From positions 3,250,001 to 3,314,000 of the forward strand of contig OU015550.1 in the NCBI GenBank assembly GCA_907165065.1: a stretch of 64,000 nt of DNA, given 5' to 3'. Below the pieces are notes generated by a model. That model ran no database searches and was not told where the DNA came from. It worked only from the letters and a program-made list of their open reading frames with translations. A program made the translations under genes and the position numbers. Below, piece by piece: positions 41,501-53,428 of the stretch. Source of the stretch: Caprimulgus europaeus (taxonomy: Eukaryota; Chordata; Aves; Caprimulgiformes; Caprimulgidae). Position 1 is the first letter of the stretch, and every line of letters begins with the position of its first letter.

Positions 41501-43030
41501 TAAAAATCTCTCTTGTATTTTGTTTTGGTTTGTTTTTTTCCAGCTGAGGAACTGATTTATAAGCATATCCATCCACCACTTACTACCTTACAGAACAGGA
41601 ACTAGACTTTTATTAATATTATTTAAATCACAACAATTTTTAGTAGCTAAGAACGAGCTGTAACGTGAGAGAAACCACACATAAGGTACCACAGCATCAC
41701 AGTGAGGCAGTTTGCAACTTGCAGTCACCATGTGCCCCCCTGCCTTTTCTCCTTTGATAGTTTGGTCTTTATTTTCTTCCCTTTCCTTTCTAGAACCGGG
41801 ACAGGAAACACAGGACATATGTTTACGTACTTATTGTCACAGAGGTGTTGGAAGACTGGGAGGACTCTGTCAATATTGGTGAGCAATTTGTGCTTGCTAG
41901 CTAACATTAACTGGTTTGATGCAGACAAAACACAGAATCTCACAGAATATTAGGGATTGGAAGGGACCTCAAAAGATCATCTAGTCCAATCCCCCTGCCA
42001 GAGCAGGAACACCTAGGAGCTAGAATCCTTGTGAGAGTGGTCAAGAAAAGTTCTGGTGGTGTGTCCTTTGGTGGCTTGGGGGAAAAAAAAGTGGTTAAAT
42101 TGATGCTTTTGTAACCTTTGTAGCCTAAGAGAAGTCAATTCAACTCTACAGCTGCTTCTACAACAATTTTGTATTTAATTCTTGCATTTTAAGGTACTAA
42201 GCAAAGAGCATGAAGAGCTGTCCTCTCTAAGACTAGCAGAAAATATATGTGGACAATGTGGATTAATCATTCCTCATTATCTTTTGAAATCTTTGTGTTT
42301 AAATTGGATTCCTAAATGAAAATGAACGTGTTGCTCTGCATGAGGTTTGTCAATAGGACTGTAAGCACCTGTAACTTAATTTATCAGGCTGTGTGTGGAA
42401 GAGTTTTGATGGAAAGAGTAAGAAATGAGTGCTGTCCACCAAAAATTGAGGTTCACTTGCAAACTGATAGAAATTGGTTGGTGTGTGTTGTCGTGGATTA
42501 TCTTAAAATGAGCATCTGGCTTGAATAGAAATTGCAGAAAAAGCAAAATAAATGTGTTTTTTTTAAATTAGGAAATGCAAAACCAGTTTGTTTGGACAGT
42601 GGATGTACTACCTTAAACAGGTACCTGTCGTGGGGATAGAGGAGCCATCAGTGTGGTGTTTGGAGTAGGTGGCCCTCAAGATCAGAGAATCCTGAGAGAA
42701 AACTTCTTAGTATCTTTTGAACTGGAGCTTTGACACACAGTGAAATGATTCTTACAGCATTAGTACACGTGATATAATATTGAAGGCTAATCAACAGTAA
42801 TGTTTAAACATAGAATAAGATCATTTTATTCCATCTACTGAGTTTTCTTTTTACCTGCAGGAAGGAAAAGGGAATGGTTTAAGATAGAAGATGCCATTAA
42901 AGTTCTGCAGTATCATAAACCAGTGCAGGCCTCGTATTTTGAAACCTTGAGGCAAGGTTGTTTGGCAAACAACGGCACTCCTGTCATGACCACGACGTAC
43001 TCCGAGAGCTCCGTGTCTGACATCAGATGA
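20489..43030 (+). CDS. NUDT3: Diphosphoinositol polyphosphate phosphohydrolase 1 (DIPP1), complete, 5 exons
   Basis: Exons 20489-20587, 33054-33164, 40997-41041, 41794-41878 and 42861-43030 give 169 residues (human 172). The enzyme removes the beta-phosphate of InsP7/InsP8 pyrophosphates and diadenosine polyphosphates, and in mammals also decaps certain mRNAs; it is cytosolic. The Nudix box GX5EX7REVXEEXG spans residues 51-73 (GGMEPEEEP, then AAVREVCEE | AGV) with the metal-binding glutamates Glu66, Glu69 and Glu70 present; it is split by intron 2 after Glu70. The N-terminal 'MMKLKSNQTRTYDGDGYKKR' is nearly invariant in DIPP1. The C-terminal tail after 'ETLRQG' is diverged and three residues shorter than in human. 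Every intron is GT-AG with consistent phase. Of the two adjacent ATGs, 20,489 is taken as the start, as in mammals. Confidence 0.97.
20621..20640. repeat. (TG)n microsatellite
   Basis: About ten TG units just inside NUDT3 intron 1, 33 bases after the donor. Confidence 0.9.
25806..25863. repeat. T-rich low-complexity tract
   Basis: Nearly uninterrupted T with occasional C or A, about 58 bases, in NUDT3 intron 1. Confidence 0.9.
27262..27466 (+). mobile_element. CR1 LINE fragment in NUDT3 intron 1
   Basis: Contains 'CATTGGAACAGGTTGCCCAG', 'GGCTTGATGGGGCTCTGAGC', 'GGGTTGGACTAGGTGACCTT' and the terminal 'AATGATTCTATG' repeats of a CR1 3' end. It is a different subfamily from the GGTCTAGTGG copies. 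Confidence 0.95.
30691..30716. repeat. (ATT)n microsatellite
   Basis: ATT units with short T runs in NUDT3 intron 1. Confidence 0.8.
33054..33164 (+). CDS. NUDT3: NUDT3 coding exon 2 (most of the Nudix box)
   Basis: Acceptor GCTGTGTCCCCAG; donor GAAGAG|GTGAGT; phase 0. It encodes residues 34-70, including 'HPDRWIVPGGGMEPEEEP' and the catalytic helix 'AAVREVCEE'. Confidence 0.98.
33165..40996 (+). other. NUDT3: NUDT3 intron 2 (7.8 kb)
   Basis: AT-rich intronic DNA without recognised repeats or exons. The exception in composition is a CpG-rich inverted repeat at 39,359-39,422. Confidence 0.8.
39359..39422. repeat. CpG-rich inverted repeat in NUDT3 intron 2
   Basis: AAGGTCAGCG (39,359-39,368) is matched by its exact reverse complement CGCTGACCTT (39,413-39,422). 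The 44-base interior is dense in CpG and contains the palindrome GTGTGCGCACAC. The surrounding intron is AT-rich and CpG-poor. Confidence 0.7.
40997..41041 (+). CDS. NUDT3: NUDT3 coding exon 3
   Basis: Acceptor CTTTTCATAG; donor TTTGAG|GTAAGT. This 45-base exon encodes AGVKGTLGRLVGIFE (residues 71-85), completing the Nudix box. Confidence 0.97.
41794..41878 (+). CDS. NUDT3: NUDT3 coding exon 4
   Basis: Acceptor CCTTTCTAG; donor AATATTG|GTGAGC. It encodes residues 86-113 (NRDRKHRTYVYVLIV to EDSVNI) plus the first base of codon 114. Confidence 0.97.
41935..42030 (-). mobile_element. CR1 3' tail fragment in NUDT3 intron 4 (antisense)
   Basis: 'GGATTGGAAGGGACCTCAAA' followed by 'AGATCATCTAGTCCAATCCC' is the reverse complement of a CR1 3' end; about 95 bases. 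Confidence 0.9.
42861..43030 (+). CDS. NUDT3: NUDT3 terminal coding exon
   Basis: Acceptor TTTTTACCTGCAG. It encodes the conserved 'KREWFKIEDAIKVLQYHKPV' region and a variable tail, 'GCLANNGTPVMTTTYSESS' then VSDIR, stop TGA at 43,028-43,030. Confidence 0.97.
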
Positions 43031-44493
43031 CTGAAGACGTCCCTAGGAGAGAAATTTTGCAAAATAGACTGAAACATGGATTTCCCTTCCCCCCTCCCCT
43101 CCCCTCCCCTTTTTCACATGCCTCCTCTATCAAACAAGGCATGGGCAGCAGCCTGTGGCAGAGCAAGTGTTAAGAGTGCTGCAATTTAGTGCAAGGTGGG
43201 AAATTTTTGTTTTGTTTTGTTGGCTTTTTTTTTTTTTGCCTTTTTTTGGGGTTGTTTTTTTTTGGATCTGTATTTTGTAAAATACATTTTGTGCATGAAG
43301 TGCCCCTTTCCCATTATACTGCTTCCATGGCCTGGCGAGTGAGGCTGCCAGTTACGCCTCTGCCTTGTGTTCTGAAGTGTCCCCGTTTGTGTCATCCCAG
43401 CCACAGCCACTTTTGGGGTTGTTTTGGTTTTTTTTTTTAATAATTAAAAGACTTCCAATGTGAGATCAGCTCTTTAAGTCTTAGTCTGTACTGTAAGGTG
43501 CTGTTCAGACCTGTATGGTGGTCACTTTCAGCACATATGTATAAACTTTTTTGGTGGTTTTTTTTTTAGATGGAGAATCTAACATTTTAATTTTGCAGGA
43601 TTTTTTTTGTTTAACCTGGTCAGCTTCTGTAAAGAAGTGTTCATAATTCATCTGTTTGCCTTTTGTTCTGTTTTTTTTTCAAAAAAACCCACAAAATACA
43701 CATTCTGTGACAGTGCTGGTGGCTGGGACAGTTTACTCCCTGTTCAGTATCTCCCCATGTAGTGCAGTGACACTTGAAATTGAGGGCAGAGTTTCCATCA
43801 CCTGCAGACATCCCTGCTGCTCCGTTGCTTCTCCTACAGCTTCTGCCAATGTTTCTGCATTTTTACATCAAAATGAAACAAACAAAAAAAAAAAGGAGTT
43901 GGTCTTTTAACACTTGGCCAAAAAAATAAATAGCCTCAAGAAACGCTCCGATCGCAACTGAATCTCATTGTCTGTGGTAGGAATCGGGGATTCAAGGTGG
44001 GGTCTAAAGTCTGACAGCCTGGAGCATCGATCACCAACGCTGTTCTGCTGATCCTGCTGCGTTCTGCTGGTGTCTCTCCTTGTCCACATGCCTTATGCCG
44101 AACTGGAGACTCGGGATTTGTGCTGAAGCATCGGATTGGACTCACTGAGCGTTACTGCACGAACCCTCGGTGGGATAACCCTGAAAAGAAGTCCTGGGGG
44201 GGGTGGAGAGGGGGGGAAAAAAAAATTTCAGGTGTTCAATCTCTTGTCTTGTGGTTCTGCAGCACTTCTAATTGCACCATGGAGCATGCTCAAAAGGTTT
44301 CAACTCTCCCTCCGTCAAAGGTACAGCTGACTCCTGAGCAGAATTGCTGGTTGGAGAAGTACACCGTGGAATAGGATAGTTCCCCTGATGCATTGGCACA
44401 CTTCACATTATTATTATTATTATTTTTTGTTTGTTTTTATTGATGTAAGTTTCATGCTGTCTTGATTTGCCAACAGTGTTGTCTAGTTGGGAA

Positions 44494-44499
44494 AATAAA
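44494..44499 (+). terminator. NUDT3: NUDT3 candidate poly(A) signal 1
   Basis: AATAAA followed within about 10-50 bases by GGTTGGGGCTGGGAGGTGGG, a G/T-rich element of the kind used for cleavage. Confidence 0.55.
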
Positions 44500-45430
44500 A
44501 TGGGAAGGGTTGGGGCTGGGAGGTGGGTTGGGACAGGTACAAGTTTTGGGAGGGGCATTAATTAATCCCTGGCTTGGGACAAGAAGTAGTTGCTGAATTC
44601 AGTAACTTCTCCTTTGTCAGAGCATAGCCAAGATGTGAAATTAAATCTGCAGTACTCTTTTTTTTTTTCTTTTTCTTTTTTTTTTCCTCCTCTTTATTTA
44701 ACAAAAATACTCTAATAAATACTCACTGTTCCAGAGTTTTCTCTCTTCCCGAGAAGCGCTTACAATATGAAAATCAGATAGAAATATCCATGGAGCCTGG
44801 GACAAGGGGGAATGGTATCCTTGCTGCTTTTTGGCAAGAAGCTGTTCATTTTAAGATCCTGTTCTGTTCCTTCACTTGTTCTCCTTGCTTTCATCAGTGT
44901 GGAGTAGCAAGGCCAAAAGCAGTGCCAGCGATCGCTAACACGAAAAACCACGCGTAAGAGAAAGCTGAGAGGCATTATTCAAGCAGTAGCTTGAAACCAA
45001 GCGTCTGGAATCGAGCCTAAATTACACCAGTTCAGTTCACTTCAACTTAGAGACGAATGTACAATCCTTTCTTACTCTTTCAAACTCTTTCAAAAGGGCT
45101 TGAATATTTGTATCTGGAAGTGTACAAGAAATTCAGTCTGCTGTTACCGAGCTGTCAGTGGCATCTACCACAGCCATCTACTGCCTTCGATTGAATTTTT
45201 GTCCTTACTTGTACAGATTAGTATGTTCAAAATGCTTTGCAACAAAACAGCTGGTACTCCTGAAAGAGTAACTGCAGTTTTAATATCAACAGCATGCACA
45301 GGTTTGTTTTTAAACTAAAAAAAAAAGAAAAAAAAAATGTTTTTACAGGGCTGTTAAACTGACAAATTAGGGTAGAATATTGTTAATGACTTGCTAATGA
45401 CTTATTTGTTTGGGTCAGAAAAAAAAAAAT

Positions 45431-45436
45431 AATAAA
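45431..45436 (+). terminator. NUDT3: NUDT3 candidate poly(A) signal 2
   Basis: AATAAA in an A-rich context, followed by TGTGCC and GTGTTTTAATGTGG. Confidence 0.45.
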
Positions 45437-46397
45437 TTGTGCCAAGAAAGTGTTTTAATGTGGCATGAATTGATGCTGTTAACACAGTGAGGTGGAGTGG
45501 CTGATATTATGCCTTCTTAACTGGAAACAGCTCCTGGGGTAGAAGTAACCTTTATTCAACAGATGCTGATTTCTAAACTGGCTTTAGTCTTGTGCTGCCT
45601 GAATCTCCTCCCTGCACCACACGAGTCCTCCTCTTCCTCAGCATCTGAGGTTCTTCTCTTAGTGAGTGCTCCAGCTGTGTGCCCTAGCAGTTTAGGTGAT
45701 TTAAAATGATGCTCAACTGGTTTGGGACCGACACTCAAACTGCCTTTACTGGGGACAAGAGTTGTTCTGGGGACGGTGCGCGCTCTGGGTTTCGCAGTAC
45801 GGGCTCCTGCCTGCTCCATTAAACTGCTTCAGGCTGCTGTCCTAACCCACTGCTTAAAAAAACCCCGTAGGGTTAGACTCTGACCTCCAGCGTCGCTAAA
45901 ACTGGTGCTATATTGAGCTGATACTGGGAATAGTGGGATTCTTACCTCAAACAATGTCGTGGCTGTAGCCTGAGCTCTTCAATCGAGCGTTACCATGTGT
46001 CTCAGCTTCCCCTTGAAAACAACATTGGTAGTTTGGCTTTCAGCGTAGCTTTGATTTTATTTTGGCACTGGTGTCTTTGTAGGTAAAACAGAAATACTGA
46101 GGCTTCATTTCAACATCCTGTGAGTTTGCAGCAGGTTTGTGGAGCCACCCTCGTGTCACTGGTTTCAGGTGTTTGTCTCGGTTCTTTGAAATCCCCTTTG
46201 GGGTCAGTGCCAGGCGTGTTGAATGATGCAAAGCCTCCAGCTCAGAGGGGCTGTTAGTGACCTTTTGGCACATCTCAATGCTGGGGTCTCATGAAAATCT
46301 TCCAATGCCCTCTGCAACTTCCTAGGGGTAGAGTAATTTCGCTAGTGAGGTTATTTTTTCCCTTGCTGCTTTTCATAACGTGTGTTCGTGGTATAAA

Positions 46398-46435
46398 CAT
46401 CAAGATACATCAAGATACATCAAGATACATCAAGA
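46398..46435. repeat. 10-base tandem repeat, CAAGATACAT
   Basis: Exact 10-base units CAAGATACAT start at 46,401, 46,411 and 46,421, with partial units at both ends. Confidence 0.95.
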
Positions 46436-46884
46436 AGCAAGTCTGCCTGCAGCGAGGAAGAAGGGGAAAATTATTGGCCCTTGGAAACACTCGAGTCCTG
46501 GGATTTCTCTCTTCACCTAAATGTCACCTCAGGGTTGCAAGATGAGTGATGAAGTAAGAGGAAGAAGAAAACCCGCTACTCAGAGCAGGGAGGTTCTCTG
46601 AGTAGTTCCCACTCTTCAACATGGGATTCATTTCCTCTGGTGTTGTCAAAATTAGAAATCCTCCTATAGCAGAGTTGCCTCCTGCCATCTGGATTTATAA
46701 ATGTATTTGAGACCTTAGTGGGAGAAGAGAAGCACATTCAGCACTCAGACACCACCGCTTAAGCGCCAGGATCTCTTAAATCTCAAAATACTTACCAAAA
46801 CCAAATCTGGATCTCTTGTCACTGGACCAGTTTGGATTACTGCTGGAGCAGGAAAATAAATGTTAGCTGGTGGCTTAAGCTGAC

Positions 46885-46943
46885 GGTGGGTAGTGGTTAT
46901 ACTGGTGGGTAGTGGTTATACTGGTGGGTAGTGGTTATACTGG
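46885..46943. repeat. 19-base tandem repeat, about 3 copies
   Basis: Unit ACTGGTGGGTAGTGGTTAT, identical between copies, with copies beginning at 46,901 and 46,920 and a partial one before. Confidence 0.95.
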
Positions 46944-49476
46944 CATTTGTGAGCTCCAGCATGGGAGCAGGAGGAAAACAAGGTGCCCCTGGGCTACCAA
47001 TGTCTCCAACGTCCCCTGCTTGATTCTTCCAGCAGGATTTCTCAGATCCTGTCCCTTCCTGACCATCTTCAATGTGTAAAACTCGAGAGGCAGGTGGATG
47101 TCCCTCTGCAGAGGAGTGCCAAGTGTAATTAAACGTAGTGGAGCTGGAATTGTGTGTATGGAGCTCTAGGAAGTCTCAGATGAGGGGTTTGGTGTGGTGG
47201 GACAGGGGTTTCGGTGCGTTGGTTAACGCCAGCTTAGAAATCCTGTGTGCTAGAAAAAACCTACAGCAGCTTTGTCTTGAAGTGGTTACTGACAGATGGT
47301 TTTTGGGTTTCAAATCTGACTTTGCTCATGCTGAGGCTTTCCAAAGGCACGTTTCAAAAGGAAGAACCTTTGTTTTCAGTTAAAATAACACGTATCATTT
47401 TCTGTTTGGTGAAGCTTTCCCACAGTATTTAATAGGTGTGTGGCAGGGCTGTGTGTGCTGGTATCAGTGCCTGGCTGTGACACGGTGTGATGTGACACTG
47501 CCAGGCCTGGGAGGTGACACCTTTTCCTGGGAAATACCTAGAGAAGAGTGAAATAAGAAGGGGTTTTTTTCCATTCTCACTGAAATCTGGCATTCAGCGC
47601 TGTTAGAGTACTTCTGATCTCTTCACAAAGATGTCTTTTGGTTCCTTGACAAAGATGAATTGTTTAATTCTGGACAATAGTTGATTGGTGATAGAGAAAC
47701 TCAGCATTGTTACAAAGCCAGGGGAAGCTTGTCCCTCCTTTATCTTTGCACAGTGTTTCCACTTCTTACCAGCACTGCCCGAGCTGCTTTGTGCTCTCCT
47801 GGCTTCAGCCAGAGCAGCTCTGGCAGTGCTCAGCAAACCCTTGCTCAGAACTCCAGTGACTCCTTAAAACTACAAGTGGTTGGCATTTGCCTCTCTAGGT
47901 TTGGTGTTTGCCTCTCCAGGTCTGTTGTTTGGCAAAACATTCCTCTGGCTACTTTGCAAACTAAAAATGAGATTTTTATTATTTTTTTTTTAAATGGAAT
48001 GACTTTGAACTGTAAAAATTCTTTAGGACTGAGGCAGCCACAGCTGAGAGGGTGCAGGACGTGATGACAGCCTTTCTCCCCGGCCCTGGGTAGGGTAAAT
48101 ATTACTGGTGTGTAGCCTCCAAGTGTTTTTACAGCTGGAGTATCTTGAGGTGAATCTATCAAAGAGAGGATGTTGGGATGAGGCTGTTCAGTAAGCGCAG
48201 GGCAGCTGCATCACCTGTAGCAAAAAGCTAATTCCAGAGTCGCTGCTGGACGTCTCACTTGGTGTTTAATGCTGTTAAACAGAGCTGAAGCCGTAGACTG
48301 ATATTATTGATAAACTCCATTAGCCAGGAACTGTAATTAAAACTGAAAAGAAGGGGATAAAATACGGGCTTTAATTGAGGGACACTTCACAGTGAGGTTT
48401 TTCAAGCTGCTGCGTGGATCAGATGGGGAGTGGTGTTGAAGTCTTGCTCGCTCTTCCCCCCTTCCCTCGCTGGTGTTCAGTGTGAGAAGATGTAAGAAAC
48501 ACTTGGGAGTGGCTGTTGGTTCTCAATGTTAAACCTGTTGTGATTTAACCACGTTCTTCTGTGTATGTGACACTGAGAAACCACCGGATTGACGTGGAGA
48601 GGGAGCCCAGCTCTCGCCTTGCTTTGCCATAGGAGGGTGGCACGGGCAGGTGAACGCATCCGCTCTCTCTCTGCATCTTTATCAAACACATCCTTTGGGA
48701 TTTGTGTCCTTTTTTGCTTCTGTTTTGGGGACACAATTCCTTCTTAGATTGATTTTGATTCCAGCGTAGCAAGGCCGATGTGTTCTCTACCAGCTGTGCT
48801 GTGAAATGAAAATGCTGAGGGGTGTTGGTGAGGCTGGAGCAGAGCCTTACCCAGGGTGGGGGGCTTGTACTTCAGAGCTCCTCCACCCATGGGTGCTGGC
48901 ACCCAACCAACCTGCTGTGTCCCCTCTGATGATGCCCATCAGTCTCACTGCTGAGGAGGAAGGTAAGAGCTCTGGTTTGGGTGCTAAAACTACAATTTAA
49001 GCACTTCTATCAGCTTTTTCACTCGGTAGATGGACGTGGTGTGCGCTTCCAAATGTCTCTTGAGCAGGAAGGCAGGTGAATTGAGTGTGATCGTGCCTTA
49101 AAGCAAACTCTAAACTGGAAAAGTAAAAGGGATGGAATCTGCTAGTGTTGCTTTTTCCCCTTGTGCAGACACAAAGGACTCAGTGGCTAAAAATGTGGGT
49201 AGGGCATGTCAGGAATCCTCAGTTCCCTTCTTAGATCTAGCCTGGACTTGGGGCCTCTGCCTCAGCTTTGCCACGCAGAGAACGTGGTCAGCACTTAGCA
49301 ACACGCTGGTTGCTCCAGAAAAAGCAAAATCCTTGAAGCTGCACAGATCCAATGTTTGCCTCTCCCAGCTACAACAACTTTAGATGTTCTTGCTTGTTCT
49401 CAGAAACAGTTTTAGCCCAAATTGATTTGTTTTGTGCAGCTTTGCAAAGCATCTTGTGAAAGGAAACGTGGGTGAT

Positions 49477-49640
49477 CTGGGAGTTTTGTGGAAGATCAGT
49501 TTGAATATTTAACTTTCCTGGGAGTTTTGTGGAAGATCAGTTTGAATATTTAACTTTCCTGGGAGTTTTGTGGAAGATCAGTTTGAATATTTAACTTTCC
49601 TGGGAGTTTTGTGGAAGATCAGTTTGAATTTTTAACTTTC
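49477..49640. repeat. 41-base tandem repeat, 4 copies
   Basis: Four head-to-tail copies of a 41-base unit starting CTGGGAGTTTTGTGGAAGAT and ending ATTTAACTTTC. Only the fourth copy shows visible substitutions (TTTTTAAC for TATTTAAC and a C at the end). Such homogeneity implies a recent expansion. Confidence 0.97.
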
Positions 49641-52466
49641 CCAGAGTGGAAGCTACGGCTGGTGCTGATTCTTGGTAGAAGATCAAAATCTATCAGTGTC
49701 TCTTAACCAAACTTGCACCAAGAAATGAAGTTGTTGCAGATGTTTCTTGGCATGAAGAGCTTTTATCTTATAAAAATATTCCCAACAACTTTGCATAATT
49801 CACCGACTGCTCTTGTCCTGCTTTTAAAGCACTGGGATTTTCCCTCCTGGCTCTCTTCTTCCTCCTTAATAAGACAGCATCATCTAGTGGCTACACCAGC
49901 CTGGGGACGCAGGTGACCTCGCTTCTGGTGTGTTCCCTCATCGTGTCTCAGTGGTAGAGACTACAACAGACATATATATACCTATGCTCCTCACTTTTCT
50001 CCGTGTTAGGATGAATTTAATACAGTTAGAGAGGACCCTTGGGCTTCAGTGGGAGCTTCAGTGGCTTTTGGTGGAAGGTGGTGGTGTGTAGATACGTGTA
50101 GTGTTTTACTGGGTATCGTGTCATGAGGTCTGTACATAATTGAGGGAGGTGTAGGTGGGTGGAAAAGAACACTTAACTGGATTGCAGATGTATTTAGGAG
50201 ATTTATAAAATCTCTTTTTGGTGCTAGTTGATAGGGTTGGGTTTTTTTTCTTTTTTTTTTCCTTTTTTGGGTGGGAAAGTGAGAATTTTGAAGTTATACT
50301 TAAAGAAATTGACTGTAGAATTGCCTCAGATGAATCTTAGGAGGTCCAAAAGTGTTTGCTATTTCCTATTTATTAAATCAGAAGATCTAGAACCATCACT
50401 TTGCATTTCCTGCTCAGTCTTTTCATGAACTCTCTGTACCCGAGACTCCCTGGCAACACCCCTGAGCCCCAGCAGGATCCCAGACCCCAGCAGAGCCTGT
50501 GCCTGGCAGTGGGATAAATAACCAGGGGGTGCTTTGTCCTGTCAGTGGCTGTGAGCAGATCTGCCCTAGGCTCTTCCATTCCTTATCAAACCCAGATACC
50601 TCCTGGATCAAAGCTGTGGGGCTTTCACCATCTCTTCATGTCTGAGCTGGTACCTTCAAACTCACCTTGGTGACCACGGAGAAGACTTTGATCCCCATCC
50701 AGGTACTGACCTGCACCGATCTCGGCAGCGCCAGCGTGATCAGTCCCGATGGAAAATGGTTTTTACACCTTGGTGATGATTTTCTGAGTCATTCAAGTGT
50801 CCAGGCCTGGGGTGGAGGGGGATGGTGGCAGCAGTGGAGGGTGGTTGGTCATCTCCAGGGGTTTCCTGCTTTCCTCTTGTGCTGCCCAGCTTCCACATGG
50901 CAATGTCTGTGAGTTTGGAGGAGGAAAACTGATGTAGAGAACGAACTTGCTAATTTATTAGAATTAAAAGAAGCCTGAGATTGTCAGTGATTTTCAATGA
51001 ATCGTAAGTTAAATACTCAGTTCTCTGTGAATTCTAGATGGTTTGGGACTTGGAATTCCCATAATCTGTTTTGCTTTATTTTTCTGGCTGCAGACTTCTG
51101 TTCCTCACTCCAGCACTTTGTGTTTCTAATCCTCTGGTGAAGTTACTATGTGGGGGGTGTTTTTTTAACGATACATTAAGTTGAAACCATTTGCAAAAAC
51201 ACTTTAGAACTGCAAGGGCACTTTGGAAATCTAGCTGATGCTTTTTCTTACTGACTTGGACTTGTTTGCTACTTACAACACATTTATTCAGAGTCAAAGG
51301 CATTCAGTAGAAAACACATTTTGTTTTCTTTGAGGCTCAGATCTTAGCTCAAGCCTATGAATAATGCAGGTGCTCTCTTGCTCCTGCTTAGTCTTGGCTG
51401 GCAGGAATAGCATCTACCTACAGAATTGTGATCTTTTCATCCATAGTTTTTCCAGAAGGACCAGAGGGTTCTGTGTCTGCTCCTGGCTCAGCTCTGGTAT
51501 CGTTACAAACCCCCCATCCCTCTTCTGCAATGGGTCTTGGTGTGTTTTGAGCCAGATGTTGGAGATGGTGTGAAGTGGCCCTGATGTACAGCAGCTGGCA
51601 GGCTGGTTCCTTTCTCAAGGTGTTTCCTCTTGAGTGGTGCACGAGGGGGAGGTCATCACTGTCTTTAAAAGATTAAAAAAAACCTTTAAAAAAATAAAAT
51701 TACAAATTCATGGATGCAAGTTTGACAAGAGTGTAGGCTGTAATCTAGTGCCAACCAATAAACACGCCAGTATTTCACACATGGCTCCTGCTTGCTGCGT
51801 GGTTTCTCTTCTTCCCGGTGCTGTTACTCGTGCTCGTGAACTTCACGCTCCTGGGGACCCAGTGCTAACGTGTCCCTGGAGGAGAAAGCCCTCCCTGAAG
51901 TGGCTTGGTGTATCTACAGTCTGGAGAAGAAAATTTGGAGGGATGTCACCAACAGCCTGATGCTGAGATGGGCTCGTGTGAGTAAAAGCAGGGTGAATTT
52001 TAAGGTGTAGGATCGTTCAGATGTTTGTGGTCCTGACCAAGAGCCTTATGGGGCAGAAGTGATCCTGACTCTGAAGCTGCTTGCACCTATCTCACAAAGT
52101 CCTCACTCAGAGCCCTTCAGGTGGAAACAGCTCTTTGCTGGGTGCCACCTGCACTGGGAGCACCAGCATCCCCATGAGCTGGTGCTGGACCTTCAGCAGA
52201 ACACGCTGTGAGGAGCAGCACGGGCTGGAGACAGCGAGAAACGTGTTCAGAGGCACCAGCGTGGGTCGAGCAAGAACGTGAGCTGCTCCGGGCCCCGTTT
52301 TTACAAATACCTGTTGTGTTTGTGCTCTCCATGTGTGCACACACAAATGATCTACCAAAACCCATGGTCAGGCTCGGGGTGTCCCAGATCCTCTGGAGGT
52401 TTGATGCCTTCCCTGCCTGGGAAGGGTGGACAGTGGGAGATGCTCAGAGGCCATGGGAGGGGATGT

Positions 52467-52529
52467 GGGATGGGTGTTGGGGGCTGCGGGATGGGTGTCA
52501 GGGGATGCGGGATGGGTGTCAGGGCACAC
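52467..52529. repeat. 21-base tandem repeat, 3 copies
   Basis: GGGATGGGTG begins at 52,467, 52,488 and 52,509; the remaining half of each unit varies. Confidence 0.9.
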
Positions 52530-53146
52530 GTGGGGAGCAGGCAGGGCTCTCCATGCCATGGCAGGCTGCCTTCCATGTGTCCTGGTGTCCTTGCTGCTGG
52601 TGGGACGGGGATGCTCAGCACCTTCCTCAGCCTCTGCATGCTCCAGCAAGACCCCTCAGGTCCCTCTGCCCAGGGCCATGCCTGTGGCAGGGGAGCTGGG
52701 TGTGCCAGGGGCAGCTCCTGTCCCCATGGGTACCTGATGTGACCCCCTCAGAGCCATCCCCTACCCCAAACACCCCCAGTTCTTCCAGTTTAGGCGCTGG
52801 GCTCTGCTGGTGCCCCAGTGCAGTGAGTATTTCTTGGGGCTGGGGAAGAGTGAAGTGACTCCCAGGGCTCCAGTGTGCCCTTGCTCAGCTGGGGTGGAGG
52901 TTTCTGGGCAGGATCCACCGATGTGCAGCCTGCTCCAAGCAGCGAGGCTGTAAATGCAGCCCTGGGACCTCTCGTGTTTACCTGCACAGTGCACGTGTCC
53001 TGGTTTGCAGATCCACCTCTTACCCACCTCCCTTTGCAAATTCCCTTTGGGATCTGAGGGCTCCTCCTGCACCACGTTCTTGCAGCGAAGGAGAACACAC
53101 CGGCTGGTGCACGGTGCCCTGGGCAAAAGTCATCTCTGCTGATGGT

Positions 53147-53428
53147 GAATCAGAGAATCCCAGACTGGTGGGGTTGAAAGGGACCTCAGGGGATCATCCA
53201 GTCCAACCCCCCTGCCAGAGCAGGTTCCCTACACCAGGGTGCACAGGAAAGTGTCCGGGTGGGTTTGAACATCTCCAGAGATGGAGACTCCACACCCTCT
53301 CTGGGCAGCCTGGCCCAGGGCTCCATCACCATCACAGGAAAGAACTTTTTCCTTAAATTTGGATCTTCTGGTGTTCCAGTTTGTGCCCATTGTCCCCTGT
53401 CCTGTCACCAGGCACCAAGTTATCATCT
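53147..53428 (-). mobile_element. CR1 LINE fragment (minus, about 280 bases)
   Basis: Reverse complement of a CR1 3' region: 'TCAGAGAATCCCAGACTGGT', 'GGATCATCCAGTCCAACCCC', 'GGGTTTGAACATCTCCAGAG' and 'CATTGTCCCCTGTCCTGTCA'. It is close to the copy at 2098. Confidence 0.95.

Larger units (their letters stand above)
43031..45455 (+). other. NUDT3: NUDT3 3' UTR with candidate poly(A) sites
   Basis: No coding frame continues after 43,030. The region is rich in T and A homopolymers. AATAAA occurs at 44,494-44,499, followed by a G/T-rich downstream element, and again at 45,431-45,436. The true 3' end may be either site or further on; the limit at 45,455 is an estimate. An (ATT)n run lies at 44,409-44,427. 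Confidence 0.6.
45456..53146. other. NUDT3-SMIM29 spacer, left part, gene-poor
   Basis: I see no exon with family resemblance. Three tandem repeats occur: 46,398-46,435, 46,885-46,943 and 49,477-49,640, and a fourth short one lies at 52,467-52,529. Part of this stretch could still be NUDT3 3' UTR or an unannotated lncRNA. Composition rises in GC content after about 52 kb. Confidence 0.55.
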
